Assembly (NCBI GenBank): GCA_021018995.1 | Contig: CM037587.1 | Span: forward strand, 92,127,751 to 92,191,750 | Direction: 5' to 3' | Source: Chloranthus sessilifolius | Lineage: Eukaryota; Streptophyta; Magnoliopsida; Chloranthales; Chloranthaceae | DNA length: 64,000 nt | Shown here: positions 1 to 11,900 of the stretch, piece after piece | Position numbering within the stretch: position 1 is the first letter of the stretch | Layout: every line of letters begins with the position of its first letter | Notes under the pieces: generated by a model | What the model saw: the letters and a program-made list of their open reading frames with translations, nothing else | Databases searched by the model: none | What the model was told of the DNA's origin: nothing | Made by a program: the position numbers and the translations under genes

Positions 1-540
1 TCATGTTAAATGTTAGTTAAATATAATAATTTACATTTTATAGCATAGATTAGTTATAGATGATAATATAGTACATATTCAAATTAGACTCTTAATGTAT
101 ATTATATTAATCCTAAATTACTATAATTGTTTTGATTTTTTTCTTTTTTAAAAAATTTTAGTTGTTTTGACCATTTATTATTTTATAATTCGGTGACACG
201 TATCGACTTACACAGGATGTGTAGGTCCCAGTATGGGCCGATACTATTACTAAGATTGATACCGAGATTTTAAATCCTGCTCTTATCTATCGAGAACAAG
301 TAAAGGGCTGACCAACTTGCCAATGTAACAGCTTCAGCAAGCCAGGTCACTATGCAATCTCATACGAAAGTAATGTCAGTATGGGAGGGAGAGCGATGGA
401 TGAGGGCTAATGTCATTGTAATCTGCCTGACCAGGCCCCTAATCCGAGCCTCATGCCTTTTTCTCTTTTCTTTCTTTCTCTACTTATATTTTTTGGCAGT
501 TAGTAGATACCAAAAGTGTTAAAAAAAAAACCGTCAATTA
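1..540. other. AT-rich non-coding stretch
   Basis: No gene is visible here. The first 200 bases are AT-rich. From about 200 to 540 the sequence is more mixed and ends in a poly-A-like run just before LINE-1. It probably belongs to an intron or flank of the PP2C gene whose exons lie further right on the minus strand, but no exon could be recognised. Confidence 0.5.
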
Positions 541-544
541 GAAG

Positions 545-3500
545 AGACGAAGCGTCATACCCCGGGAACTTGCGCGACTACAGTAGGGGATGTCAAATGG
601 AAAGGGAGCTGGGGGTGCATAATCATCCTCTGGCATCGGCAGGCGAGCTTAGTGTTGTTTAATCATGAAGATGCTGTCTTGGAACGTGAGAGGTATCAGT
701 GGCAGATTCAAGTGTGTCGGGGTCAAGCGGGTCATCGCATCCATCAATCCAGTGGTCATTACACTTCAAGAAACCAAATGGGGAACCTGCGACAAGATCA
801 AAGTCGCGTCGGTGCTCGGGGGGAACCGATAGGAATGGATTGGAGTTGATTCCGCAGGGGCCTCGGGCGGAATTCTTGTGGCCTAGGATTCGACACTACT
901 CAAGAAAGTGGACGCCGAGGTGGGACTATACTCGGTTTCAGTTGTGCTTTGGAACAGAGACACAGGCAAAGTGTGGACATTTTCCGGAATTTATGGTCCA
1001 ACGGATGATCGATAGCATGGCGTTTTCTGGTTCGAACTGGCAGCCATTTCGGCTAGATGGGAAGACCTTCAGCGCTTGGGGTTGGGGGGGGTAGACTTTA
1101 ATGCCATAAGATGGGCGCATGAAAAAAACGGTGGGCTGCCAGACATGGCGGTGATTAGAGATTTCAATGCTTTCATTTCAGATTGGGAGTTGCTGGACAT
1201 CCCTCTTACGGGAGCTAGTTTCACCTGGTCCAATCTTCAGGAAGTCCCCTCCTTAAGCCAGCTCGATTGTTTCCTATGCACTTCTGAATGGATGGACCTA
1301 TTTCCGGCAGCCAGGCTTGAAGCTCTTGCCAGGGCTGTGTTGGACCACCAACCTATTCTGCTGATGTGCGACTCTAGGGGGAGAGGACCGTCTCCGTTTT
1401 GATTCAAGAATATGTGGCTGCTGGATGAACAGTTGAAAGAGTTGGTTCTTTCGTGGTGGAGTGAGTCAGTCCCTGCAGGGACAGCCTTATTCCGGTTTAC
1501 TTCCAAGCTCCACCGTCTAAAGGGGAGCATCAAGGCTTGGAACAGAGAGGTGTACGGACTAGTTCACATCGCAAAAAGAGGCTTTACTCCTTCGGCTGAA
1601 AGAGATTGACAATCTCGAGGAGATGAGGAAAGACTTGAGCGGACGCAAAAGAAGTAGTTCAACGACAAATGTAGGGCCGAAGAGGTGTACTGGAGACAAA
1701 AATCCAAGGTTCGGTGGCTGAGAGAGGGGGATCACAACACAAAATTCTCTCATGCGGTGGCCAATGCGGGGAACAAAACCAATTACATGAGCAACATTGT
1801 GGTTGATGGGGTCCCATATTCCGAGCTGGAGCAAATCCGACACAAAGTCGTCAATTACTATTCTAACCTATAAACTGGCGAGGGATTTCTTCGGCCGGAG
1901 CTGGACGGGCTAACGTTCAATTCCATCTCGGAGGACGAGCGCACCGATATGGAGAAACCTTTTAGTGAAGAAGAGGTGTGGCGGGCCATCAGGTTCGGTG
2001 GGAAAAACAAATCGTCGGGCCCTAATGGCTTCACAATGGAATTTTATCGTACATTTTGGCCGACCCTGAAAACGAAATTGATGGAGATATTTCGTGAGTT
2101 CCATGCCAACAGATTCATTGGCCGATGCCTTAATTCCACCTTCATAACACTCATCCTCAAAAGAAGTGGGGCTGAGGATATATCAGACTTCCGGCCAATT
2201 TGTCTTATCAATTGCCTGTATAAAATCATCTCCAAAGTTCTAGCCAATAAAATCAAACCGATAATGGGCAAGATCATTTCGAACAATCAGGGAGCGTTTG
2301 TTCAAGGAAGACAATTGGTCAACCTAGTCACAGTTTCCCAAGAGGTGATACACTCAGCCAATCTCTCTCGTCAACCTACTACCCTTTGGAAGGTGGATAT
2401 GGAGAAGGCCTATGATCGTGTCAGTTGAGACTGCCTAAACTACATGCCTGGCAGATTTGAGTTTGGGCCGACCTGGAGGAGATGGATGCGTGCCTATTAC
2501 TCATCAGCATGGTTTCCGGTACTGATCAATGGCACGCCTGCTGGGTATTTCAACAGCTCTAGAGGTCTCTGCCAGGGAGACCCGATTTCCCCCTTCCTAT
2601 TCAATATGGTGCCCTGGCTGGTCTCATCGCGTGCGCGAAACAGATGCAGCTCATATCGGGGGTTATGGTGGGATCACAAGGTCGAGCTATCTCGCACCTC
2701 CAATATGCCAATGACACCATCCTATTTGGACACTGATGTAGAGGAGTTCAGTAACTTGACAGACATTCTTGCCGTAAATGAGGCTGTATCCGGGCAACGC
2801 ATCAACTTTCACAAATCAGTGATTATGGGAATCGGTAATAGGGAGCAACATATGGATGAATTAGCGGCAACCGTCAACTGTCCAATTGAGAAACTCCCCA
2901 TCAAGTATCTGGGACTGCCACTAGGCCTCAAAAAACCATCAGCGCGGGCGTGAGAATCGGTAATTCAGCAGTTTGAGCAGAGGTTGTCTTCGTGGAAAGG
3001 TAAACTCCTAAGCAGTGGAGGTCACCTTCTCCGGGTTAAATCCGTTCTCTCTAGCTTGCCCATATTCTACATGTCGATGTTCATTTGCCCGACAGGGGTC
3101 ATCCATCGGCTAGAGCAAATACAAATAAACTTTCTTTGGGAAGGTTTGGGTCTAGACAAACGCTTCCATCTAATGAACTGGGAGGCCTACCAGCTCCATG
3201 TTTTGCGGAGGACTTGGCATTTGAAGTATGAGGGGATCTAATGTTGCACTTCTAGGGAAATGGTTCTTGCGTGCTGGTTTGGAGAGCGAAAGAGGAAGCC
3301 TTTGGAGAACAGTGCTGGTTGAGAAGTGCGGGCAATCGAGTGGGAATTGGGGCATCAACACCACGGTCCACAAAGGTACTTCGGCATGGTGGAAAGCCAT
3401 CTGCGGGACTTGGGCTTTATACGCCAGATGGATTCGATTCAAATGGGGTTGCGGCACCCGAATTCGGTTTTGGGAGGATGCTTGGGCTGACAGCGACCAA

Positions 3501-4430
3501 CTTAAATTGGCATTTCCGGACATCTATGCCATATCCACTAACCAGGGGGGCTGATCAACGATTTTGTCTCAGACTCCAGCAGGGGAAGGATATGGGAGGT
3601 CTCCACTGGTAGGCTCCTAAGGTGTCATGAGATGACCTCCTTCACCAAACTGATGTCCACGCTCTACAGTATCCTCCCAAACTCTCAACACCAAGATCAG
3701 CGGGTATGGGCCACAAGCAAAGACGACAGTTTCAGCGTCAAGGCGTATTATCAAATACTTACGAGTCGTCCTCTAATCAGATTCCAAGGAGCGAAGGTGT
3801 GGAAAATGGACATCCCACCCAAAGTTAGATTCTTTGCATGGACATTGCTCAAAGGTAAAATCCTAACCATTGATCAGTTCATTCGTCAGGGAAAGGAGAT
3901 TCCCAACCAATGTGTAACGTGCCATCAAGAGGAAGAATCAGCTATACATCTGTTCCTCCACTGCCAAATGGCCCACAAGGTCTGGGGTGCGATTCTCACT
4001 TCGTTTAGCCTGGTCTGGGCTACCCCACCAACTACATTCCTGCAGTTCCTGGCATGGGCATCGGTCAGTATTGAGGGACCACTTCGAGAATACTGGAAGG
4101 CGGCTTTTTTCCTTGTCTGTTGGAGTATATGGCTCAAGAGGAATGGGAGATCATTCGAAAATAAACGCAGGCCGGCGAGGATGGTCATCAAGTCTGTCAG
4201 GGATTTTATGTGGTTTTGGATTTCCAGAAGAAGTGATGTTGATGGGGGAGAGTCTAGAGAGTCTGCTCCTTGGGACCCGGGATACATTTTTGTAGTTTTG
4301 GCCCCAGTGGCTGAGCCACGTGTCTTGTTGATTGTATTTTTTTATCTCTTTTGATCGTGTCGTTGTATCTGTCTTTCAGCACCTTGCTGGCTTTCAATAA
4401 TTAGCTTTTTACCAATCAAAAAAAATTTCT
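545..4430 (+). mobile_element. LINE-1: 5'-truncated L1-type non-LTR retrotransposon
   Basis: The element carries only the end of ORF1 and a broken ORF2 (endonuclease, reverse transcriptase, zf-RVT zinc-binding domain). Its 3' end shares a short homologous tail with LINE-3 (the gatcgtgtcgttgtat-like block followed by a 'cagc.ccttgctg.ctttcaat' block) and stops in a short A-run near 4420, as expected for target-primed reverse transcription. It belongs to the same subfamily as LINE-3 at 12.6-19.7 kb: both ORF2s start MKMLSWNVRGI. The 5' limit is approximate. It lies antisense to the PP2C gene. Confidence 0.85.
665..4354 (+). pseudogene. LINE-1 ORF2 (endonuclease-reverse transcriptase), decayed
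   Basis: Read across several frames, the order is an exo/endonuclease/phosphatase domain (from ATG 665 to about 1400; QETKWG motif, then a DFN-type block at 1095), the RT domain (about 1950-3240; EKAYDR palm motif near 2400) and a zf-RVT C-terminus (about 3780-4100; CVTCHQEE then HLFLHC). Numerous stops and frameshifts break it, for example TAG inside the endonuclease and TGA right after EKAYDRVS. The RT box that should read YADD reads YAND near 2705, so even a repaired frame would lack a canonical metal-binding aspartate. The element is dead and antisense to the PP2C gene. Confidence 0.85.
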
Positions 4431-4479
4431 CACTAATCTTACAAGTAAGATAGGTCTTTCCCCGTCTCCTACTTGTGCC

Positions 4480-4725
4480 TGTATCATTTCAATCCTTCAT
4501 ACAAGTGCTATTTCAAAACTCTGATGGACATGCCATAACCAGCTCAAACAACATTCTTGAATCTTCACCTTTACTAAGGTTGCACCCAAATTCCTTTCAT
4601 GTACTCATTCCTAATTATATTCTTTCTTGTTGCGCCACGCATCAACCTTTGCATGCGCGCTCCGCTACATGTATTCTCTTCTTATCACTTCTTCCTAGTC
4701 CAACAATTTGCACCATACAGTGATA
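4480..4725 (-). mobile_element. RTE-type LINE fragment, C-terminal RT region
   Basis: On the minus strand a degenerate reading gives RGATRKNIIRNEYMKG. This matches the C-terminal part of plant RTE-clade LINE polyproteins, which carry an 'MRG.TR..RIRNEYIRG' block. Only about 80 codons are left, with stops. It points opposite to the RTE scrap at 5.2-5.7 kb, so the two are separate insertions or a rearranged copy. Confidence 0.5.
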
Positions 4726-5184
4726 CAGTCTCACTGCCACATTATAAAAAAGTCCCTTCGAGTAGTACCCATTGATCATAGAACACACGGCTTGCATGCC
4801 TCCACTTAGCCAACCCTACATTGATCTTGCTTGAGATGTCCTCTTAAACTACCATACTATTGTATTGTATATCGAAATTTAACAACATAACATGAATAAA
4901 AATTCTATTTGGCCAAATCACCTCTAGACTCTCGTTTTTGCTAAACTGCACTACATATATTTCAGCTTTGTTCTGCTAATTTTTAAAACCCCTTAATGCT
5001 AAGGTCTTTCTCTAAAGTTCCAACCTATTATTTCATTGTTTTCCTATATGGCCAATTAACACATCATTATCCGGAGAACACATGCAACATCATCTTGTAT
5101 TTATGTTGGCAATCCATCCATAACCATCGAAAACAATATCAAACCAAAACAATAAACAACAAAAGGTGTAACAAGTGTATAAAC

Positions 5185-5735
5185 CTTTTCATTGGGACAA
5201 GTTCAGATGATGGATTTGAAGAGGATGTCTCAAATAGGATTAATGCAAGTTGGATGAAATGGAGACAAACAAGCGAAGTATTCTGCAATCCAAGAATTTC
5301 ACTTCGATTGATGGGGCATTTTTATGAGATGGTAAAACTTGCCAAACTACATGGTGTGGAATGTTGAGCTACGAGGAAGCGATGAGAAGATAAGAGTACA
5401 TGGGAGCTAAGATGTATATGCTAAGATGGGTGTGTGGAGTAACAAGAAAGGATAAATTGGAAACGAGTACATAAGTGGAAATTTGAGATAGCGAAAGGGA
5501 AAATTTTGGAAAGTTACCTCAGGTGGTTTGGACATGTCTGTCAGAAGCTAGAAGCAACCCTGTACTGAGGGTTGAGATGCCACAGCACAAGGAAATAGGA
5601 GAAGAGGAAGGCCAATGAAAACCTGGAGAGAAGCAGTGAAAAGCGACATGAAAGATTGCAACTTTGTGGAGAGCTTAGTGCTGATAAAAAATAAGAGGAA
5701 AAATACGACTTGCAAAGTCAACCCCAAATAGAGGG
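5185..5735 (+). mobile_element. RTE-type LINE fragment, C-terminal RT region
   Basis: The plus strand reads EDVSNRINASWMKWRQ, then MLRWVCGVTRKDKLE, LRWFGHV and RRRGRPMKTWREAV in shifting frames. This is the typical end of plant RTE-clade LINE proteins ('DVSHRIKAGWMKWR ... MLRWMCG.TRKDKI ... LRWFGHV ... GRGRPRKTW'). Frameshifts and stops show it is a fossil. It lies just downstream of PP2C exon 4 relative to that gene's direction, so it is within or beyond the PP2C intron that follows exon 4. Confidence 0.7.
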
Positions 5736-5810
5736 GATATGATGATTGTGTCAAATAATGCATAAGGCACTAAATCTACAAAGAGGATGAGTTTAGCGGA
5801 AAACTAGTAC

Positions 5811-5952
5811 CTTTAAGCTCATGAGTTGAGTGACAATCTTCTGAGCATAGAAGAGCTTTTGAGTCCCCAACATTGGCAACTAAAATTTGACCTTCAGCTA
5901 TAAGAACAATAGTGGCTGTAGTTCCTGCTTCCAGATTGTTTTCTAAGGCTTC
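5811..5952 (-). CDS. PP2C gene, exon 4 (GTTAT and VGDS motifs)
   Basis: The acceptor is tgcag|GAAGCC and the donor CTTAAAG|gtacta. It encodes EALENNLEAGTTATIVLI and then EGQILVANVGDSKALLC, the central PP2C strands. It ends with one base of a split codon. No exon 5 was found in 1-5800 on the minus strand, where the expected DHHP.R.DE..R motif is absent, so the next exon should be off the left edge. Confidence 0.88.
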
Positions 5953-8900
5953 CTGCATTTGTTTCAAGAAAAGAAACTAAAATCAAATAGGGACGGGGAA
6001 ATGTGCAGTCTTACTAAAGAGACATGTATAATCTAAGAAACCAAATTATCACTACAAGAAACTAAAGAATCAATAATTACCTTAGAAAATGTTGCATCAA
6101 TATCATGTATTGTCCTCAACAATGATTCCTTCAGGATTTCCATGTGAAATGACCCATCAAAAATTCTGGACAATATCCACTTGGATCTGTAATTGTAATT
6201 ATACCTGCTTTAGTTAGACATGGCTGTCCTTGTTTAAAAAGAAGCCCCAGGATATCAGAAAAAGTTAACTGCAATGATTCTGCTTCTGTAGGCACCCCAA
6301 AGTTTGTGAATGGTATGAGTAATGCATTTCACCCTTAGTTACTAGCAAGCGTCAAGAAGGTGCATGGGGCAGGGAATAGAAGCAGCCAAAGAAATGAATA
6401 GTGATACATATATATATATAAGAGAGAGAGAGAGAGAAAGAGAATTGGGGAAACGCATCTGGACGCAGCCCTGGAGGACTGCACTTACATGCCAAATCAC
6501 ATGCCACGTGGCATGTGACACCCAAAACAACAGCCGTTTTGGGTTGTCCAGCAACGAGGTATGTGGTTAAAAAAAATGCTTTTTGGACTCTTTTGTCCTT
6601 ATTTCATGGGTCAAAGATAAGGTGACGCCCCACAAACCTGGTGCATTATATTTAGGCACCTTTAACCACATTTACAATGGTGGATATGCATCGGATCAGG
6701 CCCAAATTTTTTGGATGATTCCTGAGCGATGTTATCCAAGTTTCCATGGCACCCGATCCTAGCGCCTGGTTCAACATAATGCCCAGCTGGTCTGGACACA
6801 GCCCTTAGAGCTGCCACCGGACGCATAGTCCAGGGCTTCATATATATAAATACATTCTTTCTGTCCCCAGATGTACAAAAACTATAGAACTAATTGTATC
6901 TAGTATAAGGTTTGAGAGGTCAAGAGGAATCACATCAAGGATGTAAATGAAAAACTATCCTAGCAAGAAAAACAAGCAAAATTCCAAGACACAAAATTTT
7001 GGGATCATAAATTGACAGAAATAACCAAACCAAGACAAAGATATGAAAATTCAAGAAGACGACTCTGACATATGAGCACTGCAGGAAATAGCTTGGATAT
7101 GGTCCACAAGCTCACATTTAGTGTCAAGCAAACAAGGGGTCCAATAGATATACCAAACAGAAAATTTTAGTTCAGAAGTTCTACACTTTCACCATGTGAG
7201 AAAATGCAAAGTTCAACATCGAGGATAAAATAATTAGTAATAATTAGATCTTGAGCGACAGAATGATGTGGGTCCCAATGGCATGCATTCTGCCGATTCC
7301 GTTGGACGTTTTCTCCACCGAACGTCGGATACAGTGAATCTGTGGCCTTAACGGGTGGTTTCAGGGACTATGGTTGACAGACGCCACTCTAGTAACATGA
7401 TGGGAAGGACACGTGGGGTGATTTCGGGAAAAGAGACAAGTCTTTCCTACGCTACCTCAGTCTCTTGCGTCAGTGATACGGGTAGCAGCAGATCTGTGCG
7501 GGTGAACGGCTACGCAGGGGATGCAACCTCTACCAGCAGCACATGGCCTCCTGGCTCATGGCCTACTGTGACAGGGTTTGTGGCTGAAAGGGTCACTATG
7601 GACCGACAAGGGTCTATCGAATTTTTAATCAAGCAATCTGGGTCTTTTGGCCCCACTAATAATTGACTAAGAAGAGAGTTCTTTGAATTAAGTGTCATCA
7701 TTTCTAAATGGGATAGTCCGGTTTGTATTGGGGGGGGGAGGGTGGACTTTAATGCCCTCTACAATGTAGAAGAAAAAAGAGGAGTGATAGATCTGTCGGT
7801 CAAAGATCTGTCTGTGGAGCTTATTTCTCAAGGATCTCTTTTTGATTTGGGAATGTTGGGGGGAAGGTTTACGTGGACTAATGGTCAAGATGACCCTACT
7901 CTATGTAGACTTCGCAGATTTCGGTATGGAGTTGAATGATCTGGTGGTTCATTGTTGGGCTAGGGCTACTACGATTTTGGATCACAAGCCTCTTGTTCTT
8001 AGCTCCAATGTTAGTTCTAGAGGGGGCTCCGCTCCAGGCCCTTTCAGATTCGATAACTCGTGGTTGAAGAATGATGATTTTTGACAAAGGGTTCACGATT
8101 GGTGGAATCAGGACATCATGGGAACAGCATCTTTCATCTTCTCTACTAAACTGAAGAACCTCAAACTTAAAATTAAGCAATGAAATAAAGATGTTTTTGG
8201 GAAAACGTCCTGAATTAAAGATCGCATCCTGTCCGAAATTGCGGTTTTCGACTGCATGGAAGAAATCTTGCCAGTATCTCAGAAAGAAAGAGAAGTGCGT
8301 ATGGCCCTCAAAATGGCTTTTAACAAAAAAGCTTTGTAGAAGCAACAATGGCGACAAAAGTCAAAGGCGCATTGGCTTCGAGAAGGAGATGGCAACAGTA
8401 ATTTTTTCCATTCCGTTGCGAATGGGAGAAGGAAGTGCAATCGGATTTCGCTCGTCATTATTAATGGTACAACTTATATGGAGCCTAACAGTATTCATGC
8501 CAACATCGTGGATTTTTATAAGGATTTGTACTCGTCGGATGATGTTTGCAGACCTCAGCTGAATGGTATATTGTTCGATTCTATTGATGCGGAAAAAGCT
8601 AGCTTCTTGGAAAGGCCTGTTAGTGAGGAAGAAGTGAAGGAAGCTATTGAGATGCTGGGATCCAACAAATCTCTGGATCCGGATGGTTTTACTATGGAAT
8701 TTTATAAATTCTGCTGGGATATTATTGGCACCGACTTTATCGGTTTCTTGTCTGATTTTTATGCTTCTGGCAGATTGGCCAAGAGTATAAATTCTACTTT
8801 CATTGCCCTCATTTCGAAGTGTCAAGGGGCTGTCAACATTTCAGATTTTAGACCTATTAGCCTCACCAGGTGTGCTTACAAAATCGTCGCAAAAGTTTTG

Positions 8901-11900
8901 GCTAATCGTTTTAAGGGAGTCATTGGGACTCTTTATCTCTAATGCCCAAGGGGCCTTTATTCCGGGAAGACAGTTGCTCGATGTGGCGGTTACGATGGTG
9001 AAAACTCTCAATTCTATTAAAATGTGTAATGATAAGGGATGGATTTTCAAAATCGAAATGGAGAAGGCTTATGACCGGGTTCAGTGGGAGTCTCTTGATT
9101 ACATCCTCCACAGAATGGGGTTTGGTGTGGTTTGGAGATGGATGAAGGGTTGTTATGCTTCGGCTCAATTCTCGGTTTTGATCAATGGTGTTCCTCATGG
9201 TTTCTTCCGGAGTAAGCGGGGACTTCATCAGGGAGAGGGAGACCCGCTGTCACCTATGCTCTTTAACTATGTTGGGGACATGGGTTAAAAATTCGAAAAA
9301 ACGATAAGTATCCTCCAGCCCAAAAACCAATACGTATCGGTTCCGAACGATGCATTCCAATGTATCGTCCGGAATTTTAGGTTTTTGTATGGGAGGCACC
9401 GATACGGTACCTTGAATGTACCGTATCGGTGAGGTCCAAATCCGATACGTATCAATATCGGACGATATTTTGACTCATGGTTGGGGAGGCTTTGCATAGA
9501 CTTTTCCACTGGGCCAAACAGCTAAATATTATTTCGGGATTCAAGGTGGCCAATAATGGGCCGTCTATTACGCATCTCCAGTATGTTGATGATACGGTGG
9601 CTTTTTGCAACGGTAGACGTGGGGTTCACGAAGTTAAAGTGGTTGTCGATCTTCTCGTTATTTTTTAAGGGGTATCGGGGCAGAGAATTAACCTTCATAA
9701 GTCTAGTCTTGTGGGAATCAATATGAGCAACGATGACACGGACCAAGTTGTGGGTGCTATTGGGTGTAAAAAAGATAAATTGCCGATTACATATCTGGGA
9801 ATCCCTCTAGGTTTTGGGATGCGCAGAGTGGCCAGATGGGAATCGATGGTCCAAAGGTTCCAAAAGCGGCTCGCTACGTGGAACAATAAGCTACTTAGTG
9901 ATGGTGGGAGATTAACCTTCATCAAATCGACTTTTGCGTCTCTCCCAATCTTTATGATGTCTCTTTTTTTTGCCCCGGTCAGCATAACTAAGAAAATGGA
10001 GAAAATTGTTCGTGATTTTCTATGGGCGGGGGATCGAAAGAAACTACACTTAGTCAACTGGGAGGATTGTTGTGATAGCCGAGTTGTTGGGGGTGTGGGG
10101 ATTAGGAGATTACAGCTTGTTAATAAAGCTCTGCTCACGAAATGGCTTTGGAGGATTGAGGATGACAGAGAAAGGGATAACTTGTGGTGGCAAATGGTTA
10201 CTTCTAAATGTGGTATTACCAATGAGGTTTGGAATGTTCCGATGATCTCGCGTCATGATTCGGCTTGGTGGAAAGCAGTCAAGGGGTCTCTTACTGATTT
10301 TCAGAGAGGGATTTCTTTTAGTTGGGGTGATGGCGAGTGGACTCGCTTCTGGAAGGATAGATGGGTGGGCAACTCCTAGTAATAGGAACCTTCTATTTAG
10401 CATGCGGTTCCCGCTTCCAACCATAAAACTATTCAATTTTAAGCTTTTGATGATGCTCCCGCTTCCAACGTACTACACGCTTCATGCCGCTTCGTGCAAC
10501 AAAGGGGCAACTACCCTCTAGAGACAACTTTCCCGAGAATTTTTACTCTCGGATTTTAAGGAGTTGTTATTAAGGAATTTGTTGAGATGACTAATGGAGG
10601 CCCGGTTTGGAATGTGAGTACTCGGTGAAATCTCAAGAACTGGGAGATGGAGGAGTTCGAGAACTTAATAGCGATTATTCAGGGGACTACTCCCAACAGC
10701 GCCAACAGGGAGTGTAGAATTTGGAAAAAGAGCACAAAGGGTGCCTTTTCAGTGAAATCTTTCTACGATTCTCTCCTTCTAAATGACAGTAATCATAATC
10801 CCCATATATGGTGGTTGGGTTTTTGAAAGGTTAAAATTCCACCAAAGGTAAAGTTTTTCTCTTGGTTTGTGGTTCGTCGTAGAGTCCTGACTAGGGGATC
10901 AGTTGATGAGAAGAAATATCCCGGTCCTTAACAAATGCCTTCTTTGCATGAGGGGAAGAGAATCTGTGTCGCATGCTCTGTTGCACTATCAGTTCTCTCG
11001 GACCAGTTGGAATACTTTATTTGATATTCAGTGGGTTCTTCCGTGTTGGCCTGCTCAGATGATGGAAATGTGGAAGGAGGTTCTTGTGGAGGGTGACAAA
11101 CGGGATTTGTGGCCTATTATTGTGTATGCGGTGTTTTGGGCTATTTGGTTGGAGAGGAATAATAGGGTTTTCAGATTAAAGGAAAAACCGTTCAAGTTTG
11201 TTATCCGAGATATTAGGGATTTCGTGATCAGCTGGAATGTTGTATATGTGGCAGATCTTACCAATGGTTTTCAGCAACTTCTCATTCAATGGGATTGCCT
11301 TCTCCCGCAGATTTTGCGCTTTCTTTTGGATGATGAGGTTTGTTGTTGCCCTGTGAACCTGCTTTGCAACTGGGGTGAGTCTTTTTTTTGTTTGCTTTGC
11401 CCTGTGGACCTGCTTTGCAACTGGGGTGAGTCTTTTTTTTTTTTTTTTTTTTTGGAGGGGGGGGGGGGGTCCTCTTTCTTTGGGTAGTTTCTTATACCCA
11501 CTAAGGTATGTACTCCTTTTGTTTTTCTAATATATTTCCTTTGTTACCGTTTCTAAAATAATTATTATTATAATTAGATGTCTTGATCAGATATTCCAAA
11601 AACTCAACATAAATAAAAGAACTCACCTTCCATGATCCAAATTACGTCGATCCTGTTCTATAACCTGATTGGACACTTGAAAAATTGCATCTAGTTCTCC
11701 TTTGAAAAGCAACCTCTCAATAGATTTCTTAAATGGAATAGAATATATGCTATCAAGAAGGAAATAGATATGCAGGAAAAAATACTCCTGCAGAAGTTTC
11801 GAAGCCATCTCGCTAGCTTCAGCACCATTATGACCATCAAAAATTGCAACCATTCCAACATCAATCTCCTTAACCCCTGTCCTACCTGTTAGAAGTTCCG

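Larger units (their letters stand above)
5960..7600. other. PP2C intronic and non-coding sequence, apart from exon 3
   Basis: Outside exon 3 no gene is visible. There is a microsatellite at 6408-6445. Near 6455-6475, 6795-6830 and again at 61345-61400 the words 'ctggacgcagccc' / 'ggctgcgtccggatgcg' recur in both orientations, which suggests remnants of a small inverted-repeat element. The stretch 7240-7600 is more GC-rich and has a chance open frame (7355-7666) whose last codons merge into LINE-2. Confidence 0.4.
7620..11490 (+). mobile_element. LINE-2: 5'-truncated L1-type retrotransposon in PP2C intron 2
   Basis: A different subfamily from LINE-1 and LINE-3: its RT text is clearly diverged, for example LQYVDDTVAF against LQFADDTILF. 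Coding similarity begins inside the endonuclease (FGPTNN then LRREFFEL near 7650-7700) and runs through RT and zf-RVT. It is interrupted at 9279-9476 by a small MITE. The 3' end contains two copies of a unit of about 50 bp (11346-11455) ending in T-runs and a G-run. It is inserted antisense to the PP2C gene. Confidence 0.85.

Noticed and set aside
5548-5763. Membrane-protein-like open frame on the minus strand
   Set aside because: Antisense shadow of the RTE-type LINE scrap; the hydrophobicity follows from the lysine-rich sense strand.
6364-6570. Small plus-strand open frame through the GA microsatellite
   Set aside because: Its length comes from the stop-free dinucleotide run; the rest has no coding character.
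9695-10222. 175-codon open frame on the minus strand
   Set aside because: It is antisense to the LINE-2 reverse transcriptase text on the plus strand and has no recognisable motif.
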